A stretch of 46,125 nt of DNA from an uncultured Pseudomonadota bacterium. GTDB lineage: Bacteria > Pseudomonadota > Gammaproteobacteria > Ga0077536. Under the pieces are notes generated by a model. The model saw only the letters and a program-made list of their open reading frames with translations, had not been told where the DNA came from and ran no database searches. Positions 28,041 to 35,908 of the stretch are shown in pieces; the stretch's first letter is position 1, and the number at the start of each line of letters is the position of its first letter. Location: the NCBI GenBank assembly GCA_903825645.1, contig CAIKBL010000018.1:1-46125 (forward strand). The letters run 5' to 3'. The position numbers were made by a program, and so were the translations under genes.

Positions 28041-29012
28041 CTACGGGACAGGCTCAATGAGACCACTACCTTCGTCCAATCTGATCTGCTCCGCGAGTGC
28101 TTTGCCAGAGAGCCAGGCCGCTTCCACTCTTGGACCGAGCAGCCAGTCGCCGCAGAGTCCAATACGACGATTTCGATCGAATAGTGCACCCGATCCGTCA
28201 GCGCCGGACCGTGCAAAGCGCCATCGGTGGCAGATTTCTCCGACAACAGGCGGTAGCGGAATCGCCAGCATGTTCGACAACGCTTCTTTGAGTACAGTGG
28301 TGATCCACACCGGCTCCGCCTCAACGTGAAGCCTCGACCAACCTGGGCTTGCTTGCACGACCCAACTCTCCAGGCCGATACGGCCCGGCTTAGCGCTGTT
28401 GCGTGCGGCCCACCCAATGATGTCCTCACCTCGCCAACAGTCCTGCGGGACGGCGACGGCTTCCGCGAAGGCGAGCATCAACGTCCAGCAGGGCGCGCTC
28501 ACCACCGTACGTGCTTGTGCTGAGAAATCCGGCGCCACGGAGACGAGTAGATCGGACGCCTGTTCGGAGGGCGTTGCGACGACTACGATGTCGACATCTA
28601 CAGCGTCACTCCCATCGAGAACCAGTCGCCACCGCCGACCCTCCAATGCTTCGATCTGCATAACTTGCATTCCCCATTGAACGGTCTGTCCATCGGCAAT
28701 GAGCCGGACAGGCGCATTCATCGCAGGAACGCCGACATAAGCATCACTACCTGCGGACGGCCAGACAGCGACCACGCCCTCGGACACCCACGCGGTGACT
28801 TGCCGTCGAAAAGAATCGTCCCGGACCGTGAAGTATTGCGCGCCATGATCGAAATAGGCTTCGCCCGCGGATGTTTGGATCCGGCGCGTGGACATGCGAC
28901 CGCCAGGTCCACGGCCCTTGTCGAACAGCAGCACGGCGTGGCCAAGGCGGGTCAATTCCTCTGCGCACGCGAGTCCTGCTATGCCTCCACCGACGATCCC
29001 AATCCGCATCAT
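28041..29012 (-). CDS. Renalase-like FAD-dependent oxidoreductase
   Basis: A 323-residue NAD(P)/FAD-binding protein of the amine-oxidase superfamily. The N-terminal dinucleotide fold reads IGIVGGGIAGLACAEEL, followed by FDKGRGPGGRMSTRR and FDHGAQYFTVRD, the hallmark start of the bacterial renalase-like group. Near the C-terminus GLCGDWLLGPRVEAAWLSG closes the FAD site. Renalase relatives oxidise isomeric forms of beta-NAD(P)H. The actual substrate here is not known. Many bacteria carry this gene beside photolyase, DUF2256 and DUF3429 genes, as here. Confidence 0.88.
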   Translation of the reverse strand: MMRIGIVGGGIAGLACAEELTRLGHAVLLFDKGRGPGGRMSTRRIQTSAGEAYFDHGAQYFTVRDDSFRRQVTAWVSEGVVAVWPSAGSDAYVGVPAMNAPVRLIADGQTVQWGMQVMQIEALEGRRWRLVLDGSDAVDVDIVVVATPSEQASDLLVSVAPDFSAQARTVVSAPCWTLMLAFAEAVAVPQDCWRGEDIIGWAARNSAKPGRIGLESWVVQASPGWSRLHVEAEPVWITTVLKEALSNMLAIPLPPVVGEICHRWRFARSGADGSGALFDRNRRIGLCGDWLLGPRVEAAWLSGKALAEQIRLDEGSGLIEPVP

Positions 29013-29170
29013 GAAAAACTCCGAAGTCGCTAAAAGTCACTCATCGTTGCCCACAGAACAACCGGGAAGATGGAGATGCCACACAGAAACCGATGAAGAA
29101 CCCATCCCGCACCAGGCAACTCGATGAAATTGAGAAAGTCGTGAGCCCATGAGGATGGCCAAAAGCTCCC

Positions 29171-29437
29171 TTAGCGGCAGCATTCCCCTGTAACTGGTCG
29201 TCGCGCGCTGCATTGAAGCGAGGGATCAGCGCCTGACGCGCAAATGACGCCAGCGGAGTTGGCAAGCGTCAGCGCGGCCGCCTGATAATTCGATAGCGCG
29301 AGGATAGCACCACTGAAGGCGACGGTGACGATAATCAATCGACAGTACGAGAGAAACGCTGAGCAGATGAAAGGGCCTACATCTTCTATCGATAGGACGC
29401 TAAAGACCGTCGGCGCACGAGCGAAGGAAAGAAGCAT
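29171..29437 (-). CDS. Possible small membrane protein, unknown
   Basis: A frame of 88 codons with one strong hydrophobic segment (LIIVTVAFSGAILALSNYQA) followed by a short cysteine-containing tail (VICASGADPSLQCSARRP). It lies between the flavoprotein and photolyase genes on the same strand. I recognise no family. The first 30 residues are of unusual composition, so a downstream start is likely if the gene is real. Confidence 0.3.
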   Translation of the reverse strand: MLLSFARAPTVFSVLSIEDVGPFICSAFLSYCRLIIVTVAFSGAILALSNYQAAALTLANSAGVICASGADPSLQCSARRPVTGECCR

Positions 29438-29481
29438 TCATTCCACCGAAGTGCCCGGAAACTATAAGTACGGCAGCTGTA

Positions 29482-31029
29482 TTAATCACGGGTCAACGCC
29501 GGGATTGGATGGTGTGCCTCGAGTCGATCGAGAAATGCGTCTGCCTCGGCGAATATCTCGGCGGCGCGTTCTGGCGGCCATTCTGCAAGAGCGCGATAAG
29601 ACATCGCCATTCGGGGGTTATCTGAAAGTCGATCTTTTTGTCGGATCAGGAAAGCCCAGTAAAGATAGTTGAACGGACAAGCGTTCGGACCTTTTTTTTG
29701 ACTAACATCATAAGTGCAGCCGGTACAGAAATTCGACATTCGGTTGATATAGGCACCCGAAGCGGCATAGGGCTTTGACGCCATCTGCCCGCCATCCGCA
29801 AAGATCGCCATACCGAGCGTATTCACCATCTCCACCCACTCGAACGCATCCGCGTAAACGGCGAGGTACCAGCGCTCGATTTGCCGCGGCGCGATGCCCG
29901 CGAGAAGGGCGAAGTTGCCGGTCACCATCAGTCGCTGAATATGATGGGAATAAGCGTGTCTCGTCGTACTGCCGATCGCCTCGCGAAGACAACGCATATC
30001 CGTAACGCCAGTCCAATAGAACGCCGGCAGATTGCGGGTCGCTTGAAGTGCGTTTTGCTCCGCATAGCCGGGCATCAGAGTCCAGTAGACACCGCGAACA
30101 TATTCCCGCCATCCCAGAATTTGGCGCACGAAGCCTTCCACGGCGTTCAGCGGGGCTGCGCCTTCCCGCCACGCGGCTTCTCAAACTTCGAAGGGGGAAA
30201 GCAGACCGAGATTCAATGCTGGCGCGAGCAGCGAGTGGTACAAGAACGGGGCCTCGGCCTTCATGGCATCCTGATAGTCACCGAAATGCGGTAGCCCGTG
30301 CGCCACGAAATCGTCTAGCGCAAGCAAGGCATCGGCACGCGTCACCGGCCAGCCGAATTCTTGGAGCTCTCCAAAATGATCGGGAAAGCGGCGTTCGACA
30401 AGCGCAATCACCTCTCTTGTTATTGCGTCCGGCGAGAACCGTTGCCGCGCAGGTGGAACAGTGCGCGCCGGAAGCCTTTTGCGATTTTCCCGATCATAGT
30501 TCCACTCACCGCCAGCCGGCCGATCGCCATCCATCAGGAGTCCATGTTCGCGCCGCATCTCGCGATAAAAATGTTCCATACGCCAAAGACGGCGCCCCGA
30601 AGCCCAGGCGGAAAATCGCTCACGGGACGCAAAAAAACGGTGATCCGAAAGGGTTTCAACCGGCGTGCCGGTGAAATCAGCCCAGCCATCGACCATTGTC
30701 TGAACGCGCCATTCCGAAGGCGCCGTCACGACAATACGACTCGGCCGATGTCGTGCAACGGCGCGTCGAACCTCTGTAGTGAAGCTGCCTGTATTGTCGA
30801 GCGCGTCGAGCTGTACATAGTCAACGGTCAGACCGCGTTGACGGAGCGTCTCAGCGAAATGGCGCATTGCCGCCAGCACTAGTACGATCTTCTGCTTGTG
30901 ATGCCAGACGTAGGTGTTTTCTTCCATTACCTCCATCATCAGGAAGATGTCACACCCTGGATCGAGGGCGTCCAGTGCTGACAAGTCCAGAGACAGCTGG
31001 TCGCCGAGAATAATTCTCAGGACAGTCAT
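29482..31029 (-). pseudogene. phrB: Fe-S bacterial cryptochrome/photolyase (PhrB type), interrupted by an in-frame TGA
   Basis: It would encode about 515 residues of the prokaryotic 6-4 photolyase/FeS-BCP family. ATG at 31029 gives [20 protein letters not shown]. The first 281 codons run to SPFEV, where TGA occurs at 30183-30181. The same frame then continues EAAWREGAAPLNAVEGF and RQILGWREYVRGVYW to the end. The four cluster cysteines are intact: DMRC, then CTGC 88 residues later, then NACPFN, matching the PhrB spacing. Either a nonsense change or a small deletion split it. GTG at 30141 could start a separate C-terminal piece. It is translationally coupled to the DUF2256 gene (ATGA). Confidence 0.85.
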
Positions 31030-31202
31030 GCCGGGGACGCCCCCGGCCTCGCGGCGGGTCGAGGGGTAGCCGCGCGGCAGCGCTCCGAACAATATTTAAC
31101 GTTAGGCCAGTCGCGCGCCCATTTCTTTCGCCAGACGAAGGGCCTATCGCAAACAACGCAGGGTTTAGTCGGCAGATCAGTTTTGCAACGCATCCTAGCC
31201 AT
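31026..31202 (-). CDS. DUF2256 zinc-finger protein
   Basis: A 58-residue protein not obvious from length-filtered gene calling. It reads [20 protein letters not shown], then [20 protein letters not shown] and RCRAA. This is the DUF2256 pattern: CxxC, then a basic/aromatic WRKKW stretch, then CSxRC, probably binding one zinc. DUF2256 genes typically accompany photolyase/cryptochrome genes. It starts 5 bp after the SDR stop, and its TGA overlaps the phrB ATG. A second ATG at 31193 is an alternative start. Confidence 0.9.
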   Translation of the reverse strand: MARMRCKTDLPTKPCVVCDRPFVWRKKWARDWPNVKYCSERCRAATPRPAARPGASPA

Positions 31203-31206
31203 CGGA

Positions 31207-31956
31207 TCACCAAGGCACTGGCTGGCCGCGCCAGTCGAAAAAACCGCCGTTAGAATCTGCGGTGAGTTGATCGACGACGGTGAGCAGATGTTGAGCCGCT
31301 GCCGCCGGAGAATGAACCTCCAAGCCAGTCAACGCGAACGGCGCGGATAGTGCCGTGGCGACCGTGCCGGGATGTAAGGCGATACAAAGTGCGTCCGGAG
31401 CTCGACGGGCCAATTCAACAGCCGCCGTCCGTACCACTTGATTAAGCGCAGCTTTGGAAGCCCGGTAGGAATACCAGCCGCCCAGCCGATTATCGCCAAT
31501 GCTTCCGACCCTCGCGGACAGTGTCGCGAAAACGGCTTTTCCTGTCCGCGGCAACCGCGGTAGCAGATGCTTCATGATCAGCGCTGGTCCGATCGTATTC
31601 AGTGCAAAGGACCGCGCGAATTTGACGGCATCGAGTTCCCGCCAGCTCTTCTCTGGTCCGTGTCGATTATCGTGCAGAAATCCGGTGGCATCAATCATTA
31701 GGCGAAGCTCCCCCTGAGCGGCGGCAAACGCCACGGCGCGTTCGAGACTTACCTCGTCCAGCAGATCGATCGGTGGCGAAGTGCTGCGACTGAACGCAAC
31801 GACATGCTCGAATCTTTCTGTGGCCTGGATGACCTCGACCAATGCCTCTCCGATGCCACCGCTCGCGCCGAAGATAACTGCCACGCCAGCCTGAGGAAAC
31901 GACCTGAGGCCAGATTTGGCGACAGTTGCCGCATGGGGTTGGTCTCGATCAGTCAT
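31207..31956 (-). CDS. Short-chain dehydrogenase/reductase (CsgA-like)
   Basis: A 249-residue SDR from ATG at 31956 ([14 protein letters not shown]), whose ATGA overlaps the stop of the upstream DCC gene. An earlier in-frame start at 32001 is less likely. The NAD(P) motif is [13 protein letters not shown], the catalytic tyrosine/lysine sit in [14 protein letters not shown], and [15 protein letters not shown] precedes them with the serine region. The C-terminus ends [13 protein letters not shown], typical of the C-factor-like SDRs found next to photolyases. The substrate is unknown. Confidence 0.9.
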   Translation of the reverse strand: MTDRDQPHAATVAKSGLRSFPQAGVAVIFGASGGIGEALVEVIQATERFEHVVAFSRSTSPPIDLLDEVSLERAVAFAAAQGELRLMIDATGFLHDNRHGPEKSWRELDAVKFARSFALNTIGPALIMKHLLPRLPRTGKAVFATLSARVGSIGDNRLGGWYSYRASKAALNQVVRTAAVELARRAPDALCIALHPGTVATALSAPFALTGLEVHSPAAAAQHLLTVVDQLTADSNGGFFDWRGQPVPW

Positions 31957-32363
31957 CGAGGCTTTGCTCTGTTTAAGGCCGATTGAAGCTTCAAAAACCA
32001 CCTAAAAATCCATGCAATTACCGGCCGGAGAGGAAGAAAAATTCGGTAGCCCAACTCCAGGACGGCCAGCGTACCCGGTAGCGACGTGGCTCTCGCCACC
32101 CAACGCCATTTGAGTAAACGAGTCCAAACCTCGACAAACGCAGCCGCACCCGAGAGAACACGTCCATCGCATGCGCGGACATGAAAACGTTCTAGCGCTC
32201 GCTGCCGGGTAATCCCCTCCGGCGTTGCAGCGCCGGTTTCAGAGACATCAACAAAGCAAAAAGCACCGGTTTTATCCCTGCGGCGATAATATTCGATCTC
32301 CGCCCGGCAGAGAGGGCAGGAACCGTCAAAAAATACGGTGGATTTTGGCACATCAGAATCCAC
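31953..32363 (-). CDS. DCC-family (DUF393) thiol-disulfide-like protein
   Basis: A 136-residue DUF393 protein. The family motif is VFFDGSCPLCRAEIEYYRRRD near residues 10-30, with a thioredoxin-like CPLC pair. The rest contains FHVRACDGRVLSGAAAFVEV and a hydrophobic C-terminal segment (IFLPLRPVIAWIFRWFL) that may associate with membrane. The enzymatic role is unproven for the family. It overlaps the SDR gene by 4 bp and lies 24 bp downstream of the decayed NmrA-like gene, so it is the first intact gene of this operon. Confidence 0.88.
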   Translation of the reverse strand: MDSDVPKSTVFFDGSCPLCRAEIEYYRRRDKTGAFCFVDVSETGAATPEGITRQRALERFHVRACDGRVLSGAAAFVEVWTRLLKWRWVARATSLPGTLAVLELGYRIFLPLRPVIAWIFRWFLKLQSALNRAKPR

Positions 32364-32387
32364 CCGGATCTCCTGGATATCGAACGA

Positions 32388-32927
32388 TTAGTTGACCAGC
32401 ACCTGCGCTTGACGATCGTACGCCTGATCCTTGATCTGTCGCACAAGAAATTTTGCTACGTCCGACCGCGAGATGATCCCGCGGCGCCACTGAGAGGCCT
32501 CGGGAAGAATCTTGCTGCTGCTTGTCATCTGTTCGCCGAAAAGACGATCAGCAACGACAAACTCTGCGGGCAGCTGATGCTTACAAGACTATCGCCAGCC
32601 CCAAACTCATTCACACCGACCAGCAGTTTGACTGCAGTGTCACTTATGCCGGCGAACCGTACCCGGGTCGCGTCCGAGAACAAGCGCACGGGCTGTATCA
32701 AGCCGCCTGATCCGACGCGTCAGGTCTGGTCCACGAAGTCCACCCCAACATCTTGGGTGTTCAACGCGTCATCCCGCACCTTCCTGAGGGTTAGGGCCAG
32801 AGTTTGAGATCGAAATGGCGGCGGTGGACCGCGCCAGGGCACGCACATAATGACCGGCCGGTGGGGTCCGGCGGGTCGATTCCAGCCCGGTCTTCTGACT
32901 CGCGCCGACAATCAGTACACCCCTCAT
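32388..32927 (-). pseudogene. NmrA-like NAD(P)-binding oxidoreductase, frameshifted
   Basis: The 5' end reads MRGVLIVGASQKTGLESTRR and then GHYVRALARS, a normal NAD(P)-binding start, and the frame is then lost. Further along come LFSDATRVRF and GVNEFGAGDS. In the last part WRRGIISRSDVAKFLVRQIK continues to VLVN and a stop at 32388, matching the end of atypical SDRs. At least two frameshifts and deletions separate these segments. It was probably the first gene of the DCC-SDR-DUF2256-phrB operon. Confidence 0.65.
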
Positions 32928-33187
32928 GAACGCCTTCTCACGGAACGCGGGCAACACCCGACAAATGGCAACGGGATCGATATTCGCTATATGTTCAGGC
33001 GGGACGCCTGGACCAGTCGCAGCCGAGGTCAAGGACGTTGGCGATCTGTTCGGCCTGAATAGGCGCGCAGGGCAACCCAAAAAGTAATTTCTTCTTAGCA
33101 TGCTGCGTGCAGACACTCAACCTAGTTGCCAGGGCCCGGCCCTGAGAAACGATAACGAACTCACAACAAGCCACCGCTGAGCTGGTC

Positions 33188-33193
33188 TATAAT
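33188..33193 (+). promoter_or_regulatory. Perfect -10 hexamer upstream of CIA30 gene
   Basis: TATAAT lies 45 bp before the CIA30 start. No good -35 is seen at the right spacing, so this is a weak promoter call. Confidence 0.3.
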
Positions 33194-33237
33194 GGAACTG
33201 CGTTGACGACGCGCTGCATTAATCAGTCGCGGGGGGA

Positions 33238-33789
33238 ATGTTGATCTGGCCTTTCGTTATAGACGACCTAAGTTGCGAGCCGCCCATGGCTACAATCGGG
33301 AGCAACTGGCAGCTCATCACCGACCAGGTCATGGGGGGTATCTCCGAGGGAAGCGTGATCAGGGAGGTAGTCGCCGGCCGGGCCGCCCTGCGCATGCGTG
33401 GCGACGTCAGTCTCGAGAACAATGGCGGCTTCGTTCAGATCGCCCTCGATCTCTCACCTGAGAGTGGCATCGTCGATGCCCGTGTCTGGAGCGGTATCGA
33501 ACTCGACGTATTTGGCAATGGTGAAGAGTATGGCGTTCATCTCCGGACGGATGCCCTCACCAAGCCGTGGCAATCCTATCGGCAAAGCTTCAAAGCCGAC
33601 GCGCGGTGGCAGACGGTTCAGTTGCCGTTCAACCTGTTTATTGCGCATCGGACGGATATTATCCTAGACACGCATAGGCTGCGGCGCATCGGCGTGGTCG
33701 CCATTGGCCGCGCCTTCTCGGCCAATCTCGCCGTCGGCGGGCTGCGGTTCATGACATTGCCGCGCTCAGTAAAGGAGCGGTCTTTATGA
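33238..33789 (+). CDS. CIA30-family protein
   Basis: A 183-residue protein of the CIA30 (NADH:ubiquinone oxidoreductase intermediate-associated 30) beta-sandwich family. Conserved elements are WQLITDQVMGGISEGSV near residues 23-39, LRMRGDVSLENNGGFVQIAL, and the central WSGIELDVFGNGEEYGVHLR. The end reads RIGVVAIGRAFSANLAVGGL. Bacterial members are soluble and of unknown role, possibly carbohydrate-binding-like. ATG at 33238 follows a G-rich run. Its stop overlaps the DUF427 start (ATGA), so the two are co-translated. Confidence 0.88.
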   Translation: MLIWPFVIDDLSCEPPMATIGSNWQLITDQVMGGISEGSVIREVVAGRAALRMRGDVSLENNGGFVQIALDLSPESGIVDARVWSGIELDVFGNGEEYGVHLRTDALTKPWQSYRQSFKADARWQTVQLPFNLFIAHRTDIILDTHRLRRIGVVAIGRAFSANLAVGGLRFMTLPRSVKERSL

Positions 33790-34280
33790 AAGTGATTCGC
33801 GATCCGATCGGTCCAGGACAGGAAAGCGTCTGGTCCTATCCAAGGCCGGCGGTGGCTCAGCCGAGCCATCGCCGCCTCAAGATTCTGCATCGCGATTTCA
33901 TTATCGCCGACACGCGGCAAGGCATACGCACGCTGGAAACCAGTCATCCGCCCACCTACTACTTTCCATCGGCTGATATTGCACCATCGATCTTAAAGCC
34001 GTCTCGTCGTCGTTCTTTTTGCGAGTGGAAGGGCGAAGCGATCTACTTCGATGTCGTCGTGTACGACGAAACGCTGCGCGATGCGGCATGGAGCTATCCC
34101 GATCCAAGACCGGCCTTCAGGTCTTTGCGCTATCACGTGGCTTTTTACGCATGGTGTTTCGATGGCTGCTTTGTAGATGACGATCGCGTTACGCCGCAAC
34201 CCGGAAATTTTTACGGGGGGTGGATATCTTCCGATGTCGCCGGCCCCTTCAAGGGAGCACCGGGTACCACATCCTGGTAA
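33786..34280 (+). CDS. DUF427-family protein
   Basis: A 164-residue protein with the DUF427 domain. It shows the family features VWSYPRPAVAQPSHRRLKI, TSHPPTYYFPSADI, FCEWKGEAIYFDV, AWSYPDPRPAF and a final FYAWCFDGCFVDDDRVTPQP followed by GNFYGGW. The function is unknown. The fold is small and beta-rich. Compact CIA30-DUF427 pairs near photolyase clusters support a shared context but not a role. It is the last intact chromosomal gene before the degraded island. Confidence 0.9.
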   Translation: MKVIRDPIGPGQESVWSYPRPAVAQPSHRRLKILHRDFIIADTRQGIRTLETSHPPTYYFPSADIAPSILKPSRRRSFCEWKGEAIYFDVVVYDETLRDAAWSYPDPRPAFRSLRYHVAFYAWCFDGCFVDDDRVTPQPGNFYGGWISSDVAGPFKGAPGTTSW

Positions 34281-34429
34281 CCAGCGGGTCCACCGCTCAC
34301 GATTGGCGCGGCACAGCGCTGACGATCCAAAGACCTGAACTGGATCAGGTATCCGCATTAGCTTCTGATCCAGAAAACCGCAGCCGATGGCTAAAAAAAA
34401 GGGCCGCAGGCAGATCAATAGTCAATACG

Positions 34430-34753
34430 TGACGGGTACCTAGCTGATAGCTTGTTGATCTGCATCGGTGGCACGTGGCAGCCAAATCCGCGTGGCGCGG
34501 GAACTTGCGAAATTCGCCCGCGTTACTCGTAACCACGTACAGCCCCTGACTTCGGGAATACCCCGCAATTAAGAGATCTTGTTCCTGTCATGTTATCAGC
34601 GCGTTCGAGGTGATCGCGAATGTCTGCCACATGATCCGCCGCCTGCGCATGGAATTCGAGGACGCCTAATCGCGCCACAAAATTCTCAACGTGACATTGG
34701 TTTTCATCGCCATGTACTGCTTTAAGAGCAACCGCCACCAAATCGTGAAACAC
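34430..34753 (-). pseudogene. vapC: VapC-type PIN-domain toxin relic
   Basis: Two frames together give the C-terminal half of a PIN toxin. The first reads ENFVARLGVLEFHAQAADHV and then ADIRDHLERA. After a frameshift near 34580 the second reads QEQDLLIAGYSRSQGLYVVT followed by SNAGEFRKFP. The N-terminal half with the first acidic residues is missing, and no VapB antitoxin is adjacent. This is the left-most toxin-antitoxin remnant of the island. The stretch 34281-34430 has no gene. Confidence 0.65.
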
Positions 34754-34884
34754 AGCCGCGAGTGTAGAAAGACTCGCGGTCGGTCGCGCATATGAGCGGC
34801 TGAGAGGAAGTACGTGTTTTTGGCTTTAGGATTTGTGCCAAAACAACTTGACGAAACTTAAAAAGGAGATCCGCCTTTTTTTCG

Positions 34885-35215
34885 ATGAAAACCGAAGAGC
34901 AGATCAGAGAGCAATCTCACTTGATCCGAAGTTCACTGGACGAGCGTGGACGGCGGGAATGGGCGGCTATCGGAAGCGATGGCGCTGGGCCATGGAGGGA
35001 TAGCGCGGGTGCATCGGGGCACGGGCATTGTGCCGTCGACGATAGAGAAAGGCATCCAGGCGCCGCGTAAGCGAGTGGAGGGAGAGCCTGAAGGGCAAAG
35101 ATGAGTGCGCGAGCCGGGTGGTGGGCTGCCGAGCGAGCGGGCGCAAGTTCCGGGTTTGCTGGGAGCACTGGCGGAAACCGTTATACGGACATCAGGCCTG
35201 GGCATCGGTCGATGA
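34885..35215 (+). pseudogene. ISAzo13-family transposase relic
   Basis: It starts MKTEEQIREQSHLIRSSLDE, then RGRREWAA. After a frameshift near 34970 it continues as EAMALGHGGIARVHRGTG followed by IVPSTIEKGIQAPRKR, the N-terminal helix-turn-helix pattern of ISAzo13-type transposases. A further shifted piece near 35110-35160 resembles the PGGG linker. The DDE catalytic part is absent. The fragment ends at the first attachment-like repeat block. Confidence 0.6.
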
Positions 35216-35336
35216 TAACCCGCCGAAACCGGGTCGACCGCGTCAGGTGCTGCATATCTACATGCCAAACTTACCGTCATATCTACCGCCAAAATATTCC
35301 GCTTGGGAGCGATAGATAACGCTAGATGCCGAAAGG
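35201..35336 (+). repeat. Attachment-site-like block 1 (next to integrase relic)
   Basis: Paired 10-mers CTTACCGTCA (35270) and TCTACCGCCA (35282) are 12 bp apart. After 18 bases come three 7-mers at a 10-bp period: CGATAGA (35310), CGCTAGA (35320) and CGAAAGG (35330). A TCGATGAT word at 35209 corresponds to the degenerate core of block 2, 69 rather than 71 bp ahead of the pair. From 35270 to 35336 it is nearly identical to block 5 (45638-45704). Confidence 0.75.
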
Positions 35337-35445
35337 GTCGAAACGCTTTGGCGATTACGCGATGCAAGCTGCGATCAATCGATTAGCGGCTACCAAAAAC
35401 GTCGGTCCTCTTGATTGCTGATCTATTCAGCCATGGAGTCTAGTG

Positions 35446-35745
35446 TGTACCGCCGTCAAGCCAGCTCGGCCTGGCGCTCAGCACCATCAAGAACCGGATG
35501 GCCGAACTGCGCTGGTGGGCCGAGAAGATCGGCAAACAGAAAGTCATCGCGCGCGACAACGACCACTACGGCATCGGCAACCGGCAGTACGTCACCAACG
35601 TCAGCAAGGCGCGCGAGCTATCCGGCACCGAGCTCGACCGCATCACCGACCCGTACACCGCGATGTCCTTGCGACTGCAGGCAGCATTCGGTCTGCAGCG
35701 AGGAGAGTCGATCAAGATCCCGCCAGAATGGGCCGACGGGGGCGG
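35446..35745 (+). pseudogene. Tyrosine integrase N-terminal/central fragment
   Basis: The frame reads SQLGLALSTIKNRMAELRWW, then KIGKQKVIARDNDHYGIGNR and later LQAAFGLQRGESIKIPPEWA. This matches phage-type integrases with separate N-terminal and catalytic Integrase_1 domains, which are common on ICEs and islands. It stops where the catalytic domain begins, so the Arg-His-Arg-Tyr residues are mostly missing. The frame runs without a break into a dabB fragment, which shows a deletion joint. It lies about 110 bp downstream of attachment-like block 1. Confidence 0.65.
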
Positions 35746-35749
35746 CACG

Positions 35750-35908
35750 ATTACCGCGGTGATGTGGTCCATCCTTCCCGCTCAATTGGCTCGCGATGCC
35801 GCAGATTCGATCGGCTTGATGGTTGCTACACTCATCGCCCTGATTGGGTGGGTGATCGTGCGTTTCTCCCGATGTTATTTGGAGGGCGAACCTGGACAGG
35901 CGCGCTAG
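35750..35908 (+). pseudogene. dabB: DabB-like proton-channel subunit, N-terminal fragment
   Basis: In the same frame as the integrase piece, the sequence continues ARDAADSIGLMVATLIALIG and then WVIVRFSRCYLEGEPGQAR, ending in TAG at 35906-35908. The motif VxRxSRxYLxGxPGxAR is the first conserved region of the NuoL-like DabB protein. Only about 40 residues of it remain. It sits between integrase and dabA relics, so an internal deletion has removed nearly all of dabB. Confidence 0.5.

Noticed and set aside
30180-30185. Selenocysteine at the TGA in the photolyase gene
   Set aside because: No convincing bacterial SECIS hairpin follows the TGA and the family does not need selenocysteine there. Mutation or deletion is simpler.
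33786-33947. Minus-strand frames opposite CIA30/DUF427 as genes
   Set aside because: They are antisense to two conserved, translationally coupled plus-strand genes.
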